Below are positions 1-9,330 of a DNA stretch of 34,319 bases, piece after piece. Within the stretch, counting starts at the first letter, position 1. Every line of letters begins with the position of its first letter. Where the stretch lies: NCBI GenBank assembly GCA_016190145.1, contig JACPRD010000035.1:1-34319 (forward strand), read 5' to 3'. The translations under genes were made by a program, and so were the position numbers. The notes beneath the pieces were generated by a model that was given only the letters and a program-made list of their open reading frames with translations, was not told the origin of the DNA and did no database searches. Source of the stretch: Planctomycetota bacterium. Lineage in GTDB: Bacteria; Planctomycetota; MHYJ01; WSZJ01.

Positions 1-209
1 CGAGACCCTTCCCCCTCCCCCTCGACCTCAACTCCGCCAGCGCCGCGCAGCTCGACCTGCTCCCCTCCGTCGGCCCGCGCACCGCCGAACGCATCGTCGC
101 CGACCGCGAGAGAAACGGCCCGTTCCGCTCCCCCGCCGACGTCCGGCGCGTCCCCGGCCTCCCCCGGCGCGCCGCCGAACGCATCTCGAGGCTGGCGGTC
201 GCCCGATGA
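1..209 (+). CDS. ComEA-like helix-hairpin-helix protein, C-terminal end (partial)
   Basis: The reading frame is open from base 3 and stops at TGA 207-209; the 5' end lies outside the window. The visible 68 residues contain LDLNSASAAQLDLLPSVGPR and then a second hairpin, FRSPADVRRVPGLPRRAAER. This is the tandem HhH fold (LN.A...L..LPGIG...A..I) of the ComEA/UvrC-like DNA-binding module. ComEA proteins bind double-stranded DNA at the cell surface during uptake, but short HhH proteins of other roles share the module, so the function is inferred. The stop overlaps the start of the next gene (ATGA at 206-209), which suggests translational coupling. Confidence 0.8.
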   Translation, partial: RPFPLPLDLNSASAAQLDLLPSVGPRTAERIVADRERNGPFRSPADVRRVPGLPRRAAERISRLAVAR

Positions 210-1507
210 AACGCCGGATCGGCTGGTTCCTCCTCTTCTCAACCCTGCCCGCAGCCACATTCGTCCTCGCCACCGTCTGGCAGTTCTCCGACGAGTACCA
301 GTCCCCCGGCCAGCAGGGCGGCGTCGTCCCGTTCCTCGCGGCGTTCGGCGCCCTCACCTCCATCTACGCCCTCGCCCTCGGCCTCCTCCTCGCCCTCGCC
401 GGCCGCCGCGAAAAAGAACTGAAGGACGAGGCCCACGGGTACCTCGCCGCCGGCCGCGAAGCCGCACGGCATAAGCACGACCTCGAACGCCGCGTCGAGT
501 TCCTCACCGCCGCGCGCGAAATGATGCTCGTCCTCCGCGAAGAGGTCGAATTCACCGCCATCGCCCAGCGCGTCCTCGGGTTCATCGCCCACGCCGCCGG
601 CGCCGCCGAAAACGGCACCGTCGCCATCTTCACGCACGACGAAGGAAAACTCGTCCCCCGCGGAATCTGGAAGGACGGAAAGGCGCTCGGCGAGACACGC
701 GAGATGGCCCGGGCGAAGATCGATTCCGCCGGCGCCCAGGAAGCCTTCAACCAGCGCCGCCTCGTCACCCACGCCGACGACCGCATCCTCCGCTTCGCCA
801 TCCCCATCACCGCGGACCGCGAAACCATCGGCGCCCTGCAGGTCGAAGTCCCCCAGGAAGGCGAAGCCGCCGAGCGCGAGGCCTTCGCGAAACGCCTCGA
901 AATGGAACTCTACGAGCTCATGAATTTCGTCGCCCTCGCCATCAAGACCCCCGACCTCTACGAGCGCACCATCCGCGACGGCATGACGAAACTCTTCACG
1001 AAACGCCACTTCTCCAACCAGCTCCACCACCACGAAGCCATCGCCCGCCGCCACGGCGAACCCCTCGCCCTCATCATGGTCGACGTCGATCACTTCAAGA
1101 ATGTGAACGACTCTTACGGCCACCTCACCGGCGACATGGTCCTGAAGGAAGTCGCGAAAATCGTCCGCGAATCGATCCGCTCGTCGAACGAAGCCTACCG
1201 CTACGGCGGCGAGGAGCTCGGCGTCCTCTGCCCCGAGACGACCGCCGAGCAGGCCCAGCAACTCGCAGAGCGCCTCCGAAAGAAACTCGAGGCGAAGACG
1301 ATCCAGGGGGAAACGAAGAAGCTCTCGGTTACCGCGAGCTTCGGCGTCGCGGAGTGGACGGCCGACATGAAGACGCCCGAGGATCTCGTTTCCCGCGCCG
1401 ACGAGGCGCTCTACGTCGCGAAGAAGAGCGGGCGGAACCAGGTGCAGGTGTGGAAGGCGGGAGCGCTGGAGGCGGCAAAGGCGGCCGAGGCGGGGAAGAG
1501 GCATTGA
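206..1507 (+). CDS. Membrane GAF-GGDEF protein, probable diguanylate cyclase
   Basis: The protein has 433 residues. Two hydrophobic segments lie near residues 5-25 and 42-65, then a short coiled coil, a GAF-like sensory region (about 90-250) and a GGDEF domain (about 255-420). The substrate-binding stretch DVDHFKNVNDSYGH is intact near residue 293. The active-site loop is RYGGEEL near 332-338, with Leu where GGEEF normally has Phe. By family it should make cyclic di-GMP from two GTP at the inner membrane. The usual inhibitory site RxxD, seven residues before the RYGGEE loop, reads RSSN, so product inhibition may be lost. The ATG overlaps the stop of the HhH gene. The function is well supported; the activity is not proven. 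Confidence 0.88.
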   Translation: MKRRIGWFLLFSTLPAATFVLATVWQFSDEYQSPGQQGGVVPFLAAFGALTSIYALALGLLLALAGRREKELKDEAHGYLAAGREAARHKHDLERRVEFLTAAREMMLVLREEVEFTAIAQRVLGFIAHAAGAAENGTVAIFTHDEGKLVPRGIWKDGKALGETREMARAKIDSAGAQEAFNQRRLVTHADDRILRFAIPITADRETIGALQVEVPQEGEAAEREAFAKRLEMELYELMNFVALAIKTPDLYERTIRDGMTKLFTKRHFSNQLHHHEAIARRHGEPLALIMVDVDHFKNVNDSYGHLTGDMVLKEVAKIVRESIRSSNEAYRYGGEELGVLCPETTAEQAQQLAERLRKKLEAKTIQGETKKLSVTASFGVAEWTADMKTPEDLVSRADEALYVAKKSGRNQVQVWKAGALEAAKAAEAGKRH

Positions 1508-1579
1508 TCGGAAGCGGGGCTTCACCTCGGAAGGGTGAACGCGATCGCCTCGGAGCTCGCTCCAACCGAATAACGGATC

Positions 1580-1607
1580 GAGACAGGAAGGCGCCGTCGC
1601 TTATCAT
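1580..1607 (+). promoter_or_regulatory. Possible promoter giving a leaderless kinase mRNA
   Basis: GAGACA (1580-1585), a 16-base spacer and TATCAT (1602-1607) precede the GTG start at 1614. The -10 hexamer ends 6 bases before the start codon and no Shine-Dalgarno sequence is visible. Transcription would therefore begin at or next to the GTG. Inference from sequence only. Confidence 0.4.
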
Positions 1608-1613
1608 TCTCCC

Positions 1614-3359
1614 GTGCCCAACGACTCCGTCACCCTCCGGCAGGCCGTCGTCCTCGGCTACCTCACCGAGGACGAGTTCCGCGCGGCGCTCGACCGCGCG
1701 GGAGACGCTTCACAGGCCCTCTCCGAACTCGCGACCTCCGGCCGGCTGACATCGGCGCAGATTGCGGCGGCGCGGTCGGCTTCCGACCTGAACCAGAAGA
1801 CGCTGAAGCTCGATTCGACGCCGACGATGGTCGCGAGCGGCGGGTCGGCGCCGGCGGACGCGGGGATGACCGGGAAGACGATCGGCGGGTGCCGGATCGA
1901 GGGACCGCTCGGGGCGGGCGGGATGGGGGCGGTGTACCGGGCGCGGCACGTGGGACTCGACAAATCTGTCGCCGTCAAGGTCCTGCCTCCGCATTTCGCG
2001 CGGTCGCAGGAAATGGTCGACCGGTTCCAGCGTGAGGCGCGGGCCGTGGCGAAGATCGACCACCCGAACATCGTCGGCGTGCTGAACGTCGGGATCGAGG
2101 ACGGGCTGCATTTCATCGTGATGCCGATCGTGGAGGGCGAGAGCCTCTCGGCGCGGCTCGCGCGCGGGCCGCTCGCGCCCGCGGAGGCCGTGCGGATCGG
2201 GCACGGCGTGGCGGAGGGACTGGCGGAGGCGCACCGGAGCGGAATCGTGCACCGCGACGTGAAACCGGAGAACATCCTCGTCACGCAGGGCGGCGTCCCC
2301 AAAGTCATCGACTTCGGCCTCGCGCGCGAAGGCGGCGCCAGCGGACTGACGGAAGCCGGCCAGCTCCTCGGTACGCCGCATTACATGTCCCCGGAGCAGT
2401 GCCGGGGCGAAGCGGCGGACGCGCGGAGCGACGTCTACGCGCTGGGCGCGACGCTGTACCACGCGCTCACCGGCCGGCTGCCGCACGAGGCGAAGGCGCT
2501 CTACGAACTGCTCGACGCGATCGTGAAGACGCGCCCGAAAGCGCCCCACGAGGTCAACCCCGCAGTGCCGCAGAACGTATCGCTGTTCGTGCTGTGGCTC
2601 ATGGAGCCCGATCGCGCGCGGCGGCCGGGGTCGATGGAAGAAGTGGCGAAGGGACTGGCGGCGCTGGAGCGCGGGTCGATGGTGGCGGTGCCCGCGCCGT
2701 CGCGGGCGCCCTCCGCCGCGGGTCGCCTGCCCGCGCTGGCCGCAGTCCTGGCTCTCCTCATCCTCGTCTTCAGTTTCACCATCGGGCGCACCTTGTTCGG
2801 CGGAAAGCCGCCGGGAAGCTCCCCTCCCCGAGCCGAGCCCCCGACGGCGGCCGCCGAAAACCCGCTTCCCACCCCGCGCCCCCCCAAGGAAATCGCGCCG
2901 CCGGGCATCCAGCGCTCTTCCATCAAGTTCGACGTCGATCCCGACGGCGCCGTCGTGACGCTCGACAACCGATACGCGACCGCCACTCTCACTGCGGGCC
3001 GCGGCGTCTGCGTCTTCGAAAACGTCGCCATCGGCCCCGCGACGCTGCGCGTCGAAGCGCCCGGGTACGTGACGCACGAGGAGCAGATCCACATCTTCCC
3101 GAAGAGCAACGCCGACTCTTACATACCGCTGAAACGAATCACCGCCGAGGTCTGGATCGACTCGACGCCCGCGGGCGCCGCCGTAATCCTGGACGGAAAA
3201 CCGTGCGAGGGCGTCACGCCGTGCCGCCTCAAGGACGTGGCGTACGGCGAGCACAAGGTCCTCGTCGTCCTGAACGGCTGGGAGGACGTGGAGCAGGCCT
3301 TCCAGGTCAGTTCGACCGATCTGAAGCGGCTGATGGTGAACTTCAAGACGAGGAGATGA
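1614..3359 (+). CDS. Ser/Thr protein kinase with C-terminal PEGA repeats
   Basis: The protein has 581 residues with a GTG start. After an N-terminal region (1-85) comes a Hanks-type kinase domain: Gly loop LGAGGMGAVY (99-108), Lys122, Glu141, catalytic loop HRDVKPEN (213-220), DFG 233-235 and activation-segment end TPHYMSPEQ (254-262). All catalytic residues are present. One membrane span lies at about 372-392, then a Pro-rich linker and two PEGA-like beta domains (about 436-505 and 511-575). PEGA domains are usually outside the membrane, so the protein probably links a surface or periplasmic signal to cytoplasmic phosphorylation. The stop is one base before the next ATG, so the downstream secreted protein is probably co-transcribed. 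Confidence 0.93.
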   Translation: MPNDSVTLRQAVVLGYLTEDEFRAALDRAGDASQALSELATSGRLTSAQIAAARSASDLNQKTLKLDSTPTMVASGGSAPADAGMTGKTIGGCRIEGPLGAGGMGAVYRARHVGLDKSVAVKVLPPHFARSQEMVDRFQREARAVAKIDHPNIVGVLNVGIEDGLHFIVMPIVEGESLSARLARGPLAPAEAVRIGHGVAEGLAEAHRSGIVHRDVKPENILVTQGGVPKVIDFGLAREGGASGLTEAGQLLGTPHYMSPEQCRGEAADARSDVYALGATLYHALTGRLPHEAKALYELLDAIVKTRPKAPHEVNPAVPQNVSLFVLWLMEPDRARRPGSMEEVAKGLAALERGSMVAVPAPSRAPSAAGRLPALAAVLALLILVFSFTIGRTLFGGKPPGSSPPRAEPPTAAAENPLPTPRPPKEIAPPGIQRSSIKFDVDPDGAVVTLDNRYATATLTAGRGVCVFENVAIGPATLRVEAPGYVTHEEQIHIFPKSNADSYIPLKRITAEVWIDSTPAGAAVILDGKPCEGVTPCRLKDVAYGEHKVLVVLNGWEDVEQAFQVSSTDLKRLMVNFKTRR

Positions 3360-3360
3360 G

Positions 3361-4080
3361 ATGAAGATCCTCCCGATCCTGTCCCTGTTCGTGGCGGGTC
3401 TCGCGTGTTTCGCGGAAGACGAGGTACTGTTCGGGAAGAGCGACCATGCGTGGGCAGGGATCGAAACCGGGACCTGGGCGAAATACGAACGGACGACTCA
3501 GTCGGGCGGCCGCACGACCGTCGAGTCCTGGAAGGAAACCCTGCTCCGGATCGAGGAGACTCAGCTCGTCTTCCGCTTCGACACGACCCGGAACGGAAAG
3601 ACGGAGTCGAAGGAGGAGCCGAGCCCGTTCGTGGCGCCGTGGACGGTCCAGTGGTCGGAGATCGGCAAGGAAACGCTGGAGGTCGGCGGTCAGAAAGTGG
3701 AATGCCGAATTCTCGAGCGCGCGCACCGGGACGGCTCCGGCACGACGAAAAGCTGGCGCGGGAAGGTCGACGGCAGGGAGATCGAGCTCAGGAGCGAACT
3801 CGAATCGAAGGTCGGAGGCGGCACGTTCAGGCAGACCGTGAAGATCACGCACCTCAGCGAGGAAGTCGCGATCGGAGACGTCCGCGTGGCATGCCGCGTG
3901 GAAGAGCTCTCCTCCGAGACGGTCCGGGGCGACAAATCGTGGTCCACGACGAGCAAGACATGGTCCAGCGAGAAACTGCCGGGACGGATCGCGCGATCCG
4001 AGCGAACGGACGTCGACGACGGGGAGAAGACCGTGACGACGACGCGTCTGGAGTCGTATGGCGCCCCCGAGTCCGACTGA
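3361..4080 (+). CDS. Secreted protein of unknown function
   Basis: The protein has 239 residues. It starts with a signal peptide (MKILPILSLFVAGLACFA) and probably ends up outside the cytoplasm. The Cys in the signal region is not in a good lipobox, so type I cleavage is more likely. The rest is rich in charged and Thr residues, with no membrane span and no motif I recognise. It has the look of an all-beta protein. A good ribosome site (GAGGAG) lies within the end of the kinase gene and the ATG is one base after that gene's TGA, so it should be translated with the kinase and may act in the same pathway. No function can be assigned. Confidence 0.8.
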   Translation: MKILPILSLFVAGLACFAEDEVLFGKSDHAWAGIETGTWAKYERTTQSGGRTTVESWKETLLRIEETQLVFRFDTTRNGKTESKEEPSPFVAPWTVQWSEIGKETLEVGGQKVECRILERAHRDGSGTTKSWRGKVDGREIELRSELESKVGGGTFRQTVKITHLSEEVAIGDVRVACRVEELSSETVRGDKSWSTTSKTWSSEKLPGRIARSERTDVDDGEKTVTTTRLESYGAPESD

Positions 4081-4089
4081 TCCGCCGCA

Positions 4090-5085
4090 TTACCGCAGCG
4101 GCTTATCCGACACCTCGACGTCGTCCACGTAGAGAGTCGACTCGACGTTCGTGGCGCTGATTCCCACCTCGAGGTTGTTGCAGATCGCGTCGGGCAGGGG
4201 AAGCGTCTGTCCCTTCCCCTCCACGGTCTTCACCCCGTCCTGCCAGAGCTCCACGACGCCGTCCTGTCCGTCCGACAGCTTGACGTGCGCCACCACGTGC
4301 ACCCACTTCCCCAGCGGGAACTCGACCTTCTTTTCCGGCTTCCACTTCGGCTTCTCGCCCCATTTCAACTCGAAGCCGAGCCCGCTCCCGGTGAGCATGA
4401 TCCGGATGCCGGGGTACTGCTCGATCCAGGAGGACTCCAGGTCCATGAATGTGAAGGGGGCGGCGCCCTTCGCCATGTACCAGGCGGAGAACCAGAAGTC
4501 GTCGCCCTTCCGGAAGTGGAGGAGTTCGGTATCGAGGGAAGCTTTGGCGCAGACCATGTCTTCGGACGAGGCGACGGAAAAGGTCTTGAGGGAGGTCTTC
4601 CCGCCGTGCGCCTCCTCCGTGGTCGGCCCGACGCGGTTGTCGAGGAAATCGGACCGCCCTTTGAGAATGCGCTGGCGGAGCGCGACGTACTCGGAGACCG
4701 TTTTCGCCCGGGGGGACTGGGCGGTGAAGGAGGTCCATCGGGTTTTTGCGCCGACGAGGTCCTGGATCTTCTCGACGCCCTCGAAGTCGGAGCGGAAGGT
4801 GCGCCCGACCTCCCATTTCTCGCCGTTGTCGCCGCGGCGGAACACGCGTTCTCCTTCGACGACGTAATTCTTCTCGAAGAAATCCAAGTCGTAGAGTTTC
4901 TTGAAGAACTCCCATTTCTTCGATTCCGCGTCGTAGACATACGCGTTTCCGTTCAATACGGCGACGCGGTGTCCCTCGACGTTCATCGCGCGCGCATCGA
5001 GGTCCGCGGCGGGCGGGACCTGTTCTTCGGCGCAGGACAGGCCGACCACGGCGAGGGCGGCGATGATGGCTCGGCAGGTGGACAT
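4090..5085 (-). CDS. Secreted protein with ConA-like / polysaccharide-lyase-like fold
   Basis: The protein has 331 residues. It has an N-terminal signal peptide (MSTCRAIIAALAVVGLSCAE; the Cys is in a poor lipobox). The C-terminal two thirds resembles concanavalin-type sheets of the heparin-lyase-like polysaccharide lyase group: FWFSAWYMAKG, then FELKWG, PLGKWVHVVAHVKLS, GVVELWQDG and a closing ESTLYVDDVEV. It may bind or cut an extracellular glycan, but I cannot name catalytic residues. The start is supported by GGAG six bases before the ATG. It is convergent with the kinase operon and alone on its strand apart from the VOC gene upstream. Confidence 0.75.
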   Translation of the reverse strand: MSTCRAIIAALAVVGLSCAEEQVPPAADLDARAMNVEGHRVAVLNGNAYVYDAESKKWEFFKKLYDLDFFEKNYVVEGERVFRRGDNGEKWEVGRTFRSDFEGVEKIQDLVGAKTRWTSFTAQSPRAKTVSEYVALRQRILKGRSDFLDNRVGPTTEEAHGGKTSLKTFSVASSEDMVCAKASLDTELLHFRKGDDFWFSAWYMAKGAAPFTFMDLESSWIEQYPGIRIMLTGSGLGFELKWGEKPKWKPEKKVEFPLGKWVHVVAHVKLSDGQDGVVELWQDGVKTVEGKGQTLPLPDAICNNLEVGISATNVESTLYVDDVEVSDKPLR

Positions 5086-5150
5086 GGCAGCTCCGCGAAT
5101 CGAGGGTATCGTGTCCTACATCGCGAACGACGACCCGGTTTCAGGAACAC

Positions 5151-5531
5151 TTACTTGCGTCGCCGCGCAGGGAACTTCTTCACGTACTTCGGCTGATAGA
5201 GCTGAAGTGAAAATCCGCCGGGGACCTTGAAGTACGTCACGAGTCCGTACCCCTGGTCTGTGACGGGCCCGTCGAACTTCACGCCGCGCTTCTTCAGTTT
5301 CGCGACGCTCTTCGCAATGTCGTCGCAGTAGAACGAAATGGCGTGCGTGCCGGAGCGGGAGTCGGGGTGCGAGGAATCAGCCGGGTGGCACCCCATGTCC
5401 GCTTCCGGCAGATCGAAAATCAGCCACCCCCCGCCGATGTCGGTGCACGCGAACCCGAGCTTGTCGCGGAGGAACTCGCGCAGCTGCTTTGCGCGGGACG
5501 TGTAGAACATGGTATGGACGCCGCGGATCAT
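5151..5531 (-). CDS. VOC (glyoxalase/bleomycin-resistance) family protein
   Basis: The protein has 126 residues with two beta-alpha-beta-beta-beta modules: [18 protein letters not shown] and [19 protein letters not shown]. This is the vicinal oxygen chelate fold. His6 and His63 sit at the usual first-strand positions of each half, but the last ligand position, normally Glu in an xEL motif, reads LQL (Gln110). Metal binding may thus be weak or altered. The start has an excellent ribosome site (AAAGGAGA, five to six bases before ATG). The substrate is unknown; family members include lyases, dioxygenases and binding proteins. Confidence 0.85.
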   Translation of the reverse strand: MIRGVHTMFYTSRAKQLREFLRDKLGFACTDIGGGWLIFDLPEADMGCHPADSSHPDSRSGTHAISFYCDDIAKSVAKLKKRGVKFDGPVTDQGYGLVTYFKVPGGFSLQLYQPKYVKKFPARRRK

Positions 5532-5576
5532 GGGGATCTCCTTTCGGAGGAACGATACCCCTGAATTCCACCGTCA

Positions 5577-5611
5577 ACGAGAAACGAGTAACGAGAAACG
5601 AGGAACGACGC
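5577..5611. repeat. Tandem 7-base repeat upstream of uvrB
   Basis: Five near-identical heptamers occur in a row: ACGAGAA, ACGAGTA, ACGAGAA, ACGAGGA, ACGACGC. They fill the space between the divergent VOC and uvrB genes, just before the uvrB start region. Confidence 0.8.
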
Positions 5612-5617
5612 CGCGGT

Positions 5618-5623
5618 TAGAAT
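5618..5623 (+). promoter_or_regulatory. Possible -10 element of uvrB
   Basis: TAGAAT lies 11 bases before the uvrB ATG at 5635. No good -35 or ribosome site is seen. A very short leader or a leaderless message is possible. Confidence 0.3.
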
Positions 5624-5634
5624 CCCCACCCGCC

Positions 5635-7719
5635 ATGGCTACCTTCGACCTCGTCTCCTCCTACCAGCCCGCCGGCGACCAGCCCGCCGCGATCGAGAAG
5701 CTCGTCGCTTCGCTCGAAAAAGGCCGGCCGGCCGCGACCCTGCTCGGCGTCACGGGAAGCGGCAAGACGTTCACGATGGCGAACGTGATCGCGCGGCTGG
5801 GGAAGCCGACGCTCGTGATCAGCCACAACAAGACGCTGGCCGCGCAGCTTTACGCGGAGTTCAAGGACTTCTTCCCGAAGAACGCGGTGCACTACTTCGT
5901 GTCGTACTACGACTATTACCAGCCCGAGGCGTACATCCCGCAGAAGGACATCTACATCGAGAAGGACGCGGACATCAACGAGGACATCGACCGGCTGCGG
6001 CTGGCGACGACCTCGGCGCTCCTGAGCCGCGACGACGTCGTCGTCGTCGCCTCCGTTTCGTGCATCTACGGTCTGGGCACGCCCGCCGACTACCGGTCGA
6101 TGGTGATCCCGCTTCGCACCGGCCACGACATCCCCCGGGACGCTCTTCTCCGCCGCCTGGTCGAGCTCCAGTACGAGCGCAACGACGTGGCGGCGGCGCG
6201 GGGGAAGTTCCGGGTACGCGGGGACACGGTGGAGATCTATCCGGCCTATTCGGAGACGGCGGTGAAGGTGCGGCTGTGCGGGGACACGGTCGAGAAGATC
6301 ACGGAGATGAATCCCGTCACGGGATCCGACCTGTTCCTGTACGACGATTTCACGATTTACCCCGCCAAGCATTTCGTGACGCCGCAGGACAAGATGCTGG
6401 CGGCGCTCGATGGGATCCGCGACGAGCTGGCGGCGCGGCTGGCGGAACTGCGGGGCGGGGGGAAGCTGCTGGAGGCCCAGCGCCTCGAGGCGCGGACGAA
6501 ATACGACCTCGAGCTGCTGCAGGAAGTCGGATACTGCGGGGGAATCGAGAACTACTCGCGGCACCTGTCGGGCCGGCGGCCCGGCGAGCGGCCCGCGTGC
6601 CTGATCGACTATTTCCCGAAGGACTTCCTCACGATCGTGGACGAGTCGCACGTGTCGGTGCCGCAGATTCACGGGATGTTCAACGGCGACCGCGCGCGCA
6701 AGGAGACGCTCGTCGCGCACGGCTTCCGCTTGCCCTCGGCGCTCGACAACCGGCCGCTCCGGTTCGAGGAGTGGGAAGGGGTGGTCCCGCAGGTGCTGTT
6801 CGTGTCGGCGACGCCCGCGGCGTACGAGCTGACGCGATGCGCCGGCGCGGTTGCGGAGCAGATCATCCGGCCGACGGGCCTCGTGGACCCGGAGATTCTC
6901 GTCCGGCCGGCGGAGGGCCAGGTGCCGGACCTGATCCGCGAAATCAAGGCCCGCGCGAAGCGGAACGAACGCGCGCTCGTCACGACCCTGACGAAACGCC
7001 TCGCCGAGGACCTCGCCGGATACCTGGTCGAGGAAGGCGTGAAGGCCGAGTACCTGCACAGCGAAATCCAGACCTTCGACCGCGTGAAGCTCCTCAAGGC
7101 CCTGCGCGGCGGCAAGACCGACTGCCTCGTCGGCGTCAACCTCCTGCGCGAAGGCCTCGACCTGCCCGAGGTCACGCTCGTCGCGATCCTCGACGCCGAC
7201 AAGGAGGGCTTCCTGCGAAGCGAGACCTCCATCATCCAGACGATCGGCCGCGCCGCGCGCAACGTGAACGGGAAGGTCATTCTCTACGCCGACAGGCTCA
7301 CCGAATCCCTCAACCGCGCGATCGGCGAGTCGAACCGCCGCCGCGCGATCCAGCTCACCTTCAACGCGGAGCACGGCATCACGCCGAAGACGATCATCAA
7401 GGCGATTCAGACGGGAATCGAGGAAGAGGTCCGCGCACGGTCCATGGCGCGCGCGCTGGTGGGCCTCACGGAGAAGGAGTACGAAACCGGCGAGATGATC
7501 CTCGAGCTGGAGAAAGAGATGCTCGCGGCCGCGGAGCGCCTCGAATTCGAGAAGGCCGCCCAGCTCCGCGACGCGATCCGCCACCTGGAGGAAAAGGCAG
7601 GCCGGCTCAAGGATGCCGGCGCCGCGGACGTCGAGGTCAGCCGGACGCCCGCCTCGCGGAAGGCCGCCCCGGTTCCGAAGCGAAAGCGGAGAGGCGGTTC
7701 GTCTTCACCGCCCGATTAA
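5635..7719 (+). CDS. uvrB: UvrABC excinuclease subunit B
   Basis: The protein has 694 residues, close to the family norm. UvrB is the damage-verifying helicase-like subunit of nucleotide excision repair; it receives DNA from UvrA and recruits UvrC. Walker A GVTGSGKT is at 38-45, and the aromatic beta-hairpin stretch [20 protein letters not shown] lies near residue 90. The DESH Walker B starts at 336, and helicase motifs V/VI read [13 protein letters not shown] and [13 protein letters not shown] domain for UvrC/UvrA contact ([18 protein letters not shown]) lies near 628-655, followed by a basic tail. The frame is open further upstream to 5509, but the family N-terminus [17 protein letters not shown] fixes the start at 5635. 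Confidence 0.98.
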   Translation: MATFDLVSSYQPAGDQPAAIEKLVASLEKGRPAATLLGVTGSGKTFTMANVIARLGKPTLVISHNKTLAAQLYAEFKDFFPKNAVHYFVSYYDYYQPEAYIPQKDIYIEKDADINEDIDRLRLATTSALLSRDDVVVVASVSCIYGLGTPADYRSMVIPLRTGHDIPRDALLRRLVELQYERNDVAAARGKFRVRGDTVEIYPAYSETAVKVRLCGDTVEKITEMNPVTGSDLFLYDDFTIYPAKHFVTPQDKMLAALDGIRDELAARLAELRGGGKLLEAQRLEARTKYDLELLQEVGYCGGIENYSRHLSGRRPGERPACLIDYFPKDFLTIVDESHVSVPQIHGMFNGDRARKETLVAHGFRLPSALDNRPLRFEEWEGVVPQVLFVSATPAAYELTRCAGAVAEQIIRPTGLVDPEILVRPAEGQVPDLIREIKARAKRNERALVTTLTKRLAEDLAGYLVEEGVKAEYLHSEIQTFDRVKLLKALRGGKTDCLVGVNLLREGLDLPEVTLVAILDADKEGFLRSETSIIQTIGRAARNVNGKVILYADRLTESLNRAIGESNRRRAIQLTFNAEHGITPKTIIKAIQTGIEEEVRARSMARALVGLTEKEYETGEMILELEKEMLAAAERLEFEKAAQLRDAIRHLEEKAGRLKDAGAADVEVSRTPASRKAAPVPKRKRRGGSSSPPD

Positions 7720-7780
7720 CCTCATACGACAACGAACAGCACCCGTTGCCCTTTGAAATTGCCCTTTTCCCTTTGAAGTT

Positions 7781-7797
7781 CCGGCGCCCCGCGCCGG
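7781..7797. other. Short GC hairpin between convergent genes
   Basis: CCGGCGC (7781-7787), CCC and GCGCCGG (7791-7797) form a 7-bp stem just past uvrB and abutting the stop of the convergent gene. No T run follows on either strand, so it is at best a weak terminator. Confidence 0.4.
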
Positions 7798-8727
7798 TCA
7801 CTTGTTCCAGTCCAGGTCCGATGCCTCTCCCGTCAGCTCCTCGATCCGCCGGTCCACGATCCGATCCTTCGATTCCTTCCGCTTCTTCATCGTGTCCTTC
7901 AGCTTCGCGAGCTCGTCCTCCAGCCGCCTGATTTCAGAGTCCTTGTCCGCCTCGCGCAGATCGAACAGCTTTGCGACGATGTCGCGCAACTCCGCGAGGA
8001 TCGCCTGCTTCTCGCCCTCCTGCTGCGCCGCGCGGAATTCCGCCCCCAGCTCCAGCGACCGGTTCTCCAGCTTCCGCTGAGAAATCCGCCGCTCGTACCT
8101 CTCCGGGTCGCTCTCCTTCAGGCTCGACAGCTCCCGGACTTCCCACGCGAGCTGCGAAACGATCCGCTTGTATTCCTCCGGATGCTCCTTCTGAATCGAC
8201 TGGAGCTTCTCGTACCGCCCGGGTTCGTTCTCCTTCATGAAGATCAGCGCCCGGTCGAAATCCTCCTGCGACATCGGCTGCGGACCCTTCATCCCCGGCC
8301 GCATCCCGTCGCCCGGCTTCCCCGGTCCCCTTCCGTCCGGCGGTCCCGGCGGCATCCCGGGCTCGCCCGGCCGCCCGGGTCCGCGCCCGTCCGGAGGCAT
8401 CCCGGGCTCGCCGCGCTTCTTCGGCCCGCCCTCCATCATCTTCATCCGCGCTTCCATGTCCTTGACCACCCGCCGCAGCTCTTCCGCGCGCTTGGCCAGC
8501 TTGCCCGCCTCGTCCTTCCGGCCCTCAGACTCCAGCTTCGCGAGCTGCGCCTCGACATCCGCCAGCTCCGCGTGCAGCCGGTCCGCCTCGGCGCGGATCT
8601 TCACCATTTCCTCGTCGCGCCGGCGCATCTCGTCCTCGCGCGGCGGCCTGCCGGGCGGCGGCTCGTCGGTCTGGGCGGACACCGGAAGAGCGATCAGCAC
8701 GGCCAGCAGCGTCGGGACGAATCTCAT
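7798..8727 (-). CDS. Secreted coiled-coil protein with Gly-Pro-rich centre
   Basis: The protein has 309 residues with a clear signal peptide (MRFVPTLLAVLIALPVSAQ). Residues about 35-100 form a charged coiled coil, a collagen-like Gly/Pro/Arg-rich segment follows (about 100-150), then a second long Glu/Lys/Arg helical region to the end. It is third in an operon behind an ECF sigma factor and its anti-sigma factor, nine bases after the latter, with GGAG before its ATG. The position suggests an envelope partner or stress sensor of that sigma system. No enzymatic motif is visible and the function is unknown. Confidence 0.82.
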   Translation of the reverse strand: MRFVPTLLAVLIALPVSAQTDEPPPGRPPREDEMRRRDEEMVKIRAEADRLHAELADVEAQLAKLESEGRKDEAGKLAKRAEELRRVVKDMEARMKMMEGGPKKRGEPGMPPDGRGPGRPGEPGMPPGPPDGRGPGKPGDGMRPGMKGPQPMSQEDFDRALIFMKENEPGRYEKLQSIQKEHPEEYKRIVSQLAWEVRELSSLKESDPERYERRISQRKLENRSLELGAEFRAAQQEGEKQAILAELRDIVAKLFDLREADKDSEIRRLEDELAKLKDTMKKRKESKDRIVDRRIEELTGEASDLDWNK

Positions 8728-8736
8728 GGTCGGCTC

Positions 8737-9330
8737 CTACAGCTTGTCGATTTCCGTGTAGATCGTGTAAAGGCGGTCGTTCATGTCCGCCAGGCCCTCG
8801 CGCGCGGCGTCCTCCTCGAACCAGTCGAGATCGGGGTCCTCAGGCTCGGCAGGTGCGGGGGCGAGTGACTTGATGGAAGCGGTGATGTTGTCGAGATTCC
8901 CGTCGTTCCAGGCGAGCGAGGGATCGAGTTCGGGCTCGGGCGCCTTTTCCTCTCCTCTCGCGACGGGCAGGGTCGCCTTCACCCCCGGATCGGCCGGTTC
9001 GCCCTTCCAGGACTTCCACGCGAAAACGCCCGCGACTCCCGCAATCAGCACGGCGGCGGCCGCCGCGAAGCGGAACCCCGTCCGCCTCGCCGCGCGACGC
9101 GGCGCCTCGCGCAGCAGCATCCCGCCGATCGCCTCTCGCGTCTCCCGCGACGGCATCTCGCGCGGCGCATGTTCGAGAACGCCGATCCCCTCCTTCAGCG
9201 CCCGGATCTCCGCCGCGCACCCGGCGCAGACCGCCTCATGCTCGCGCACGCGCGCCTCGTCCTCGCGCGCGGCTTCGCCGAACGCGCACAGGAGCGCCAG
9301 GTTCCGGATGTCTTCGCAGCTCACGTTCAT
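8737..9330 (-). CDS. Anti-sigma factor with zinc-binding ZAS domain
   Basis: The protein has 197 residues from the ATG at 9330. The N-terminal domain holds the ZAS signature HEAVCAGC (HxxxCxxC) followed by an amphipathic helix; this is the fold that traps ECF sigma factors. One membrane span (FAAAAAVLIAGVAGVFAW) follows and an acidic Pro-rich extracytoplasmic tail completes the protein. Its ATG overlaps the sigma gene stop (ATGA at 9327-9330), which fits balanced synthesis of the pair. The frame extends 28 codons further upstream, but that would lie inside the sigma gene. The released signal and protease are unknown. Confidence 0.9.
   Translation of the reverse strand: MNVSCEDIRNLALLCAFGEAAREDEARVREHEAVCAGCAAEIRALKEGIGVLEHAPREMPSRETREAIGGMLLREAPRRAARRTGFRFAAAAAVLIAGVAGVFAWKSWKGEPADPGVKATLPVARGEEKAPEPELDPSLAWNDGNLDNITASIKSLAPAPAEPEDPDLDWFEEDAAREGLADMNDRLYTIYTEIDKL

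Noticed and set aside
5509..5634. N-terminal extension of uvrB
   Set aside because: It overlaps the divergent VOC start and the heptamer repeat; the family begins at [10 protein letters not shown].
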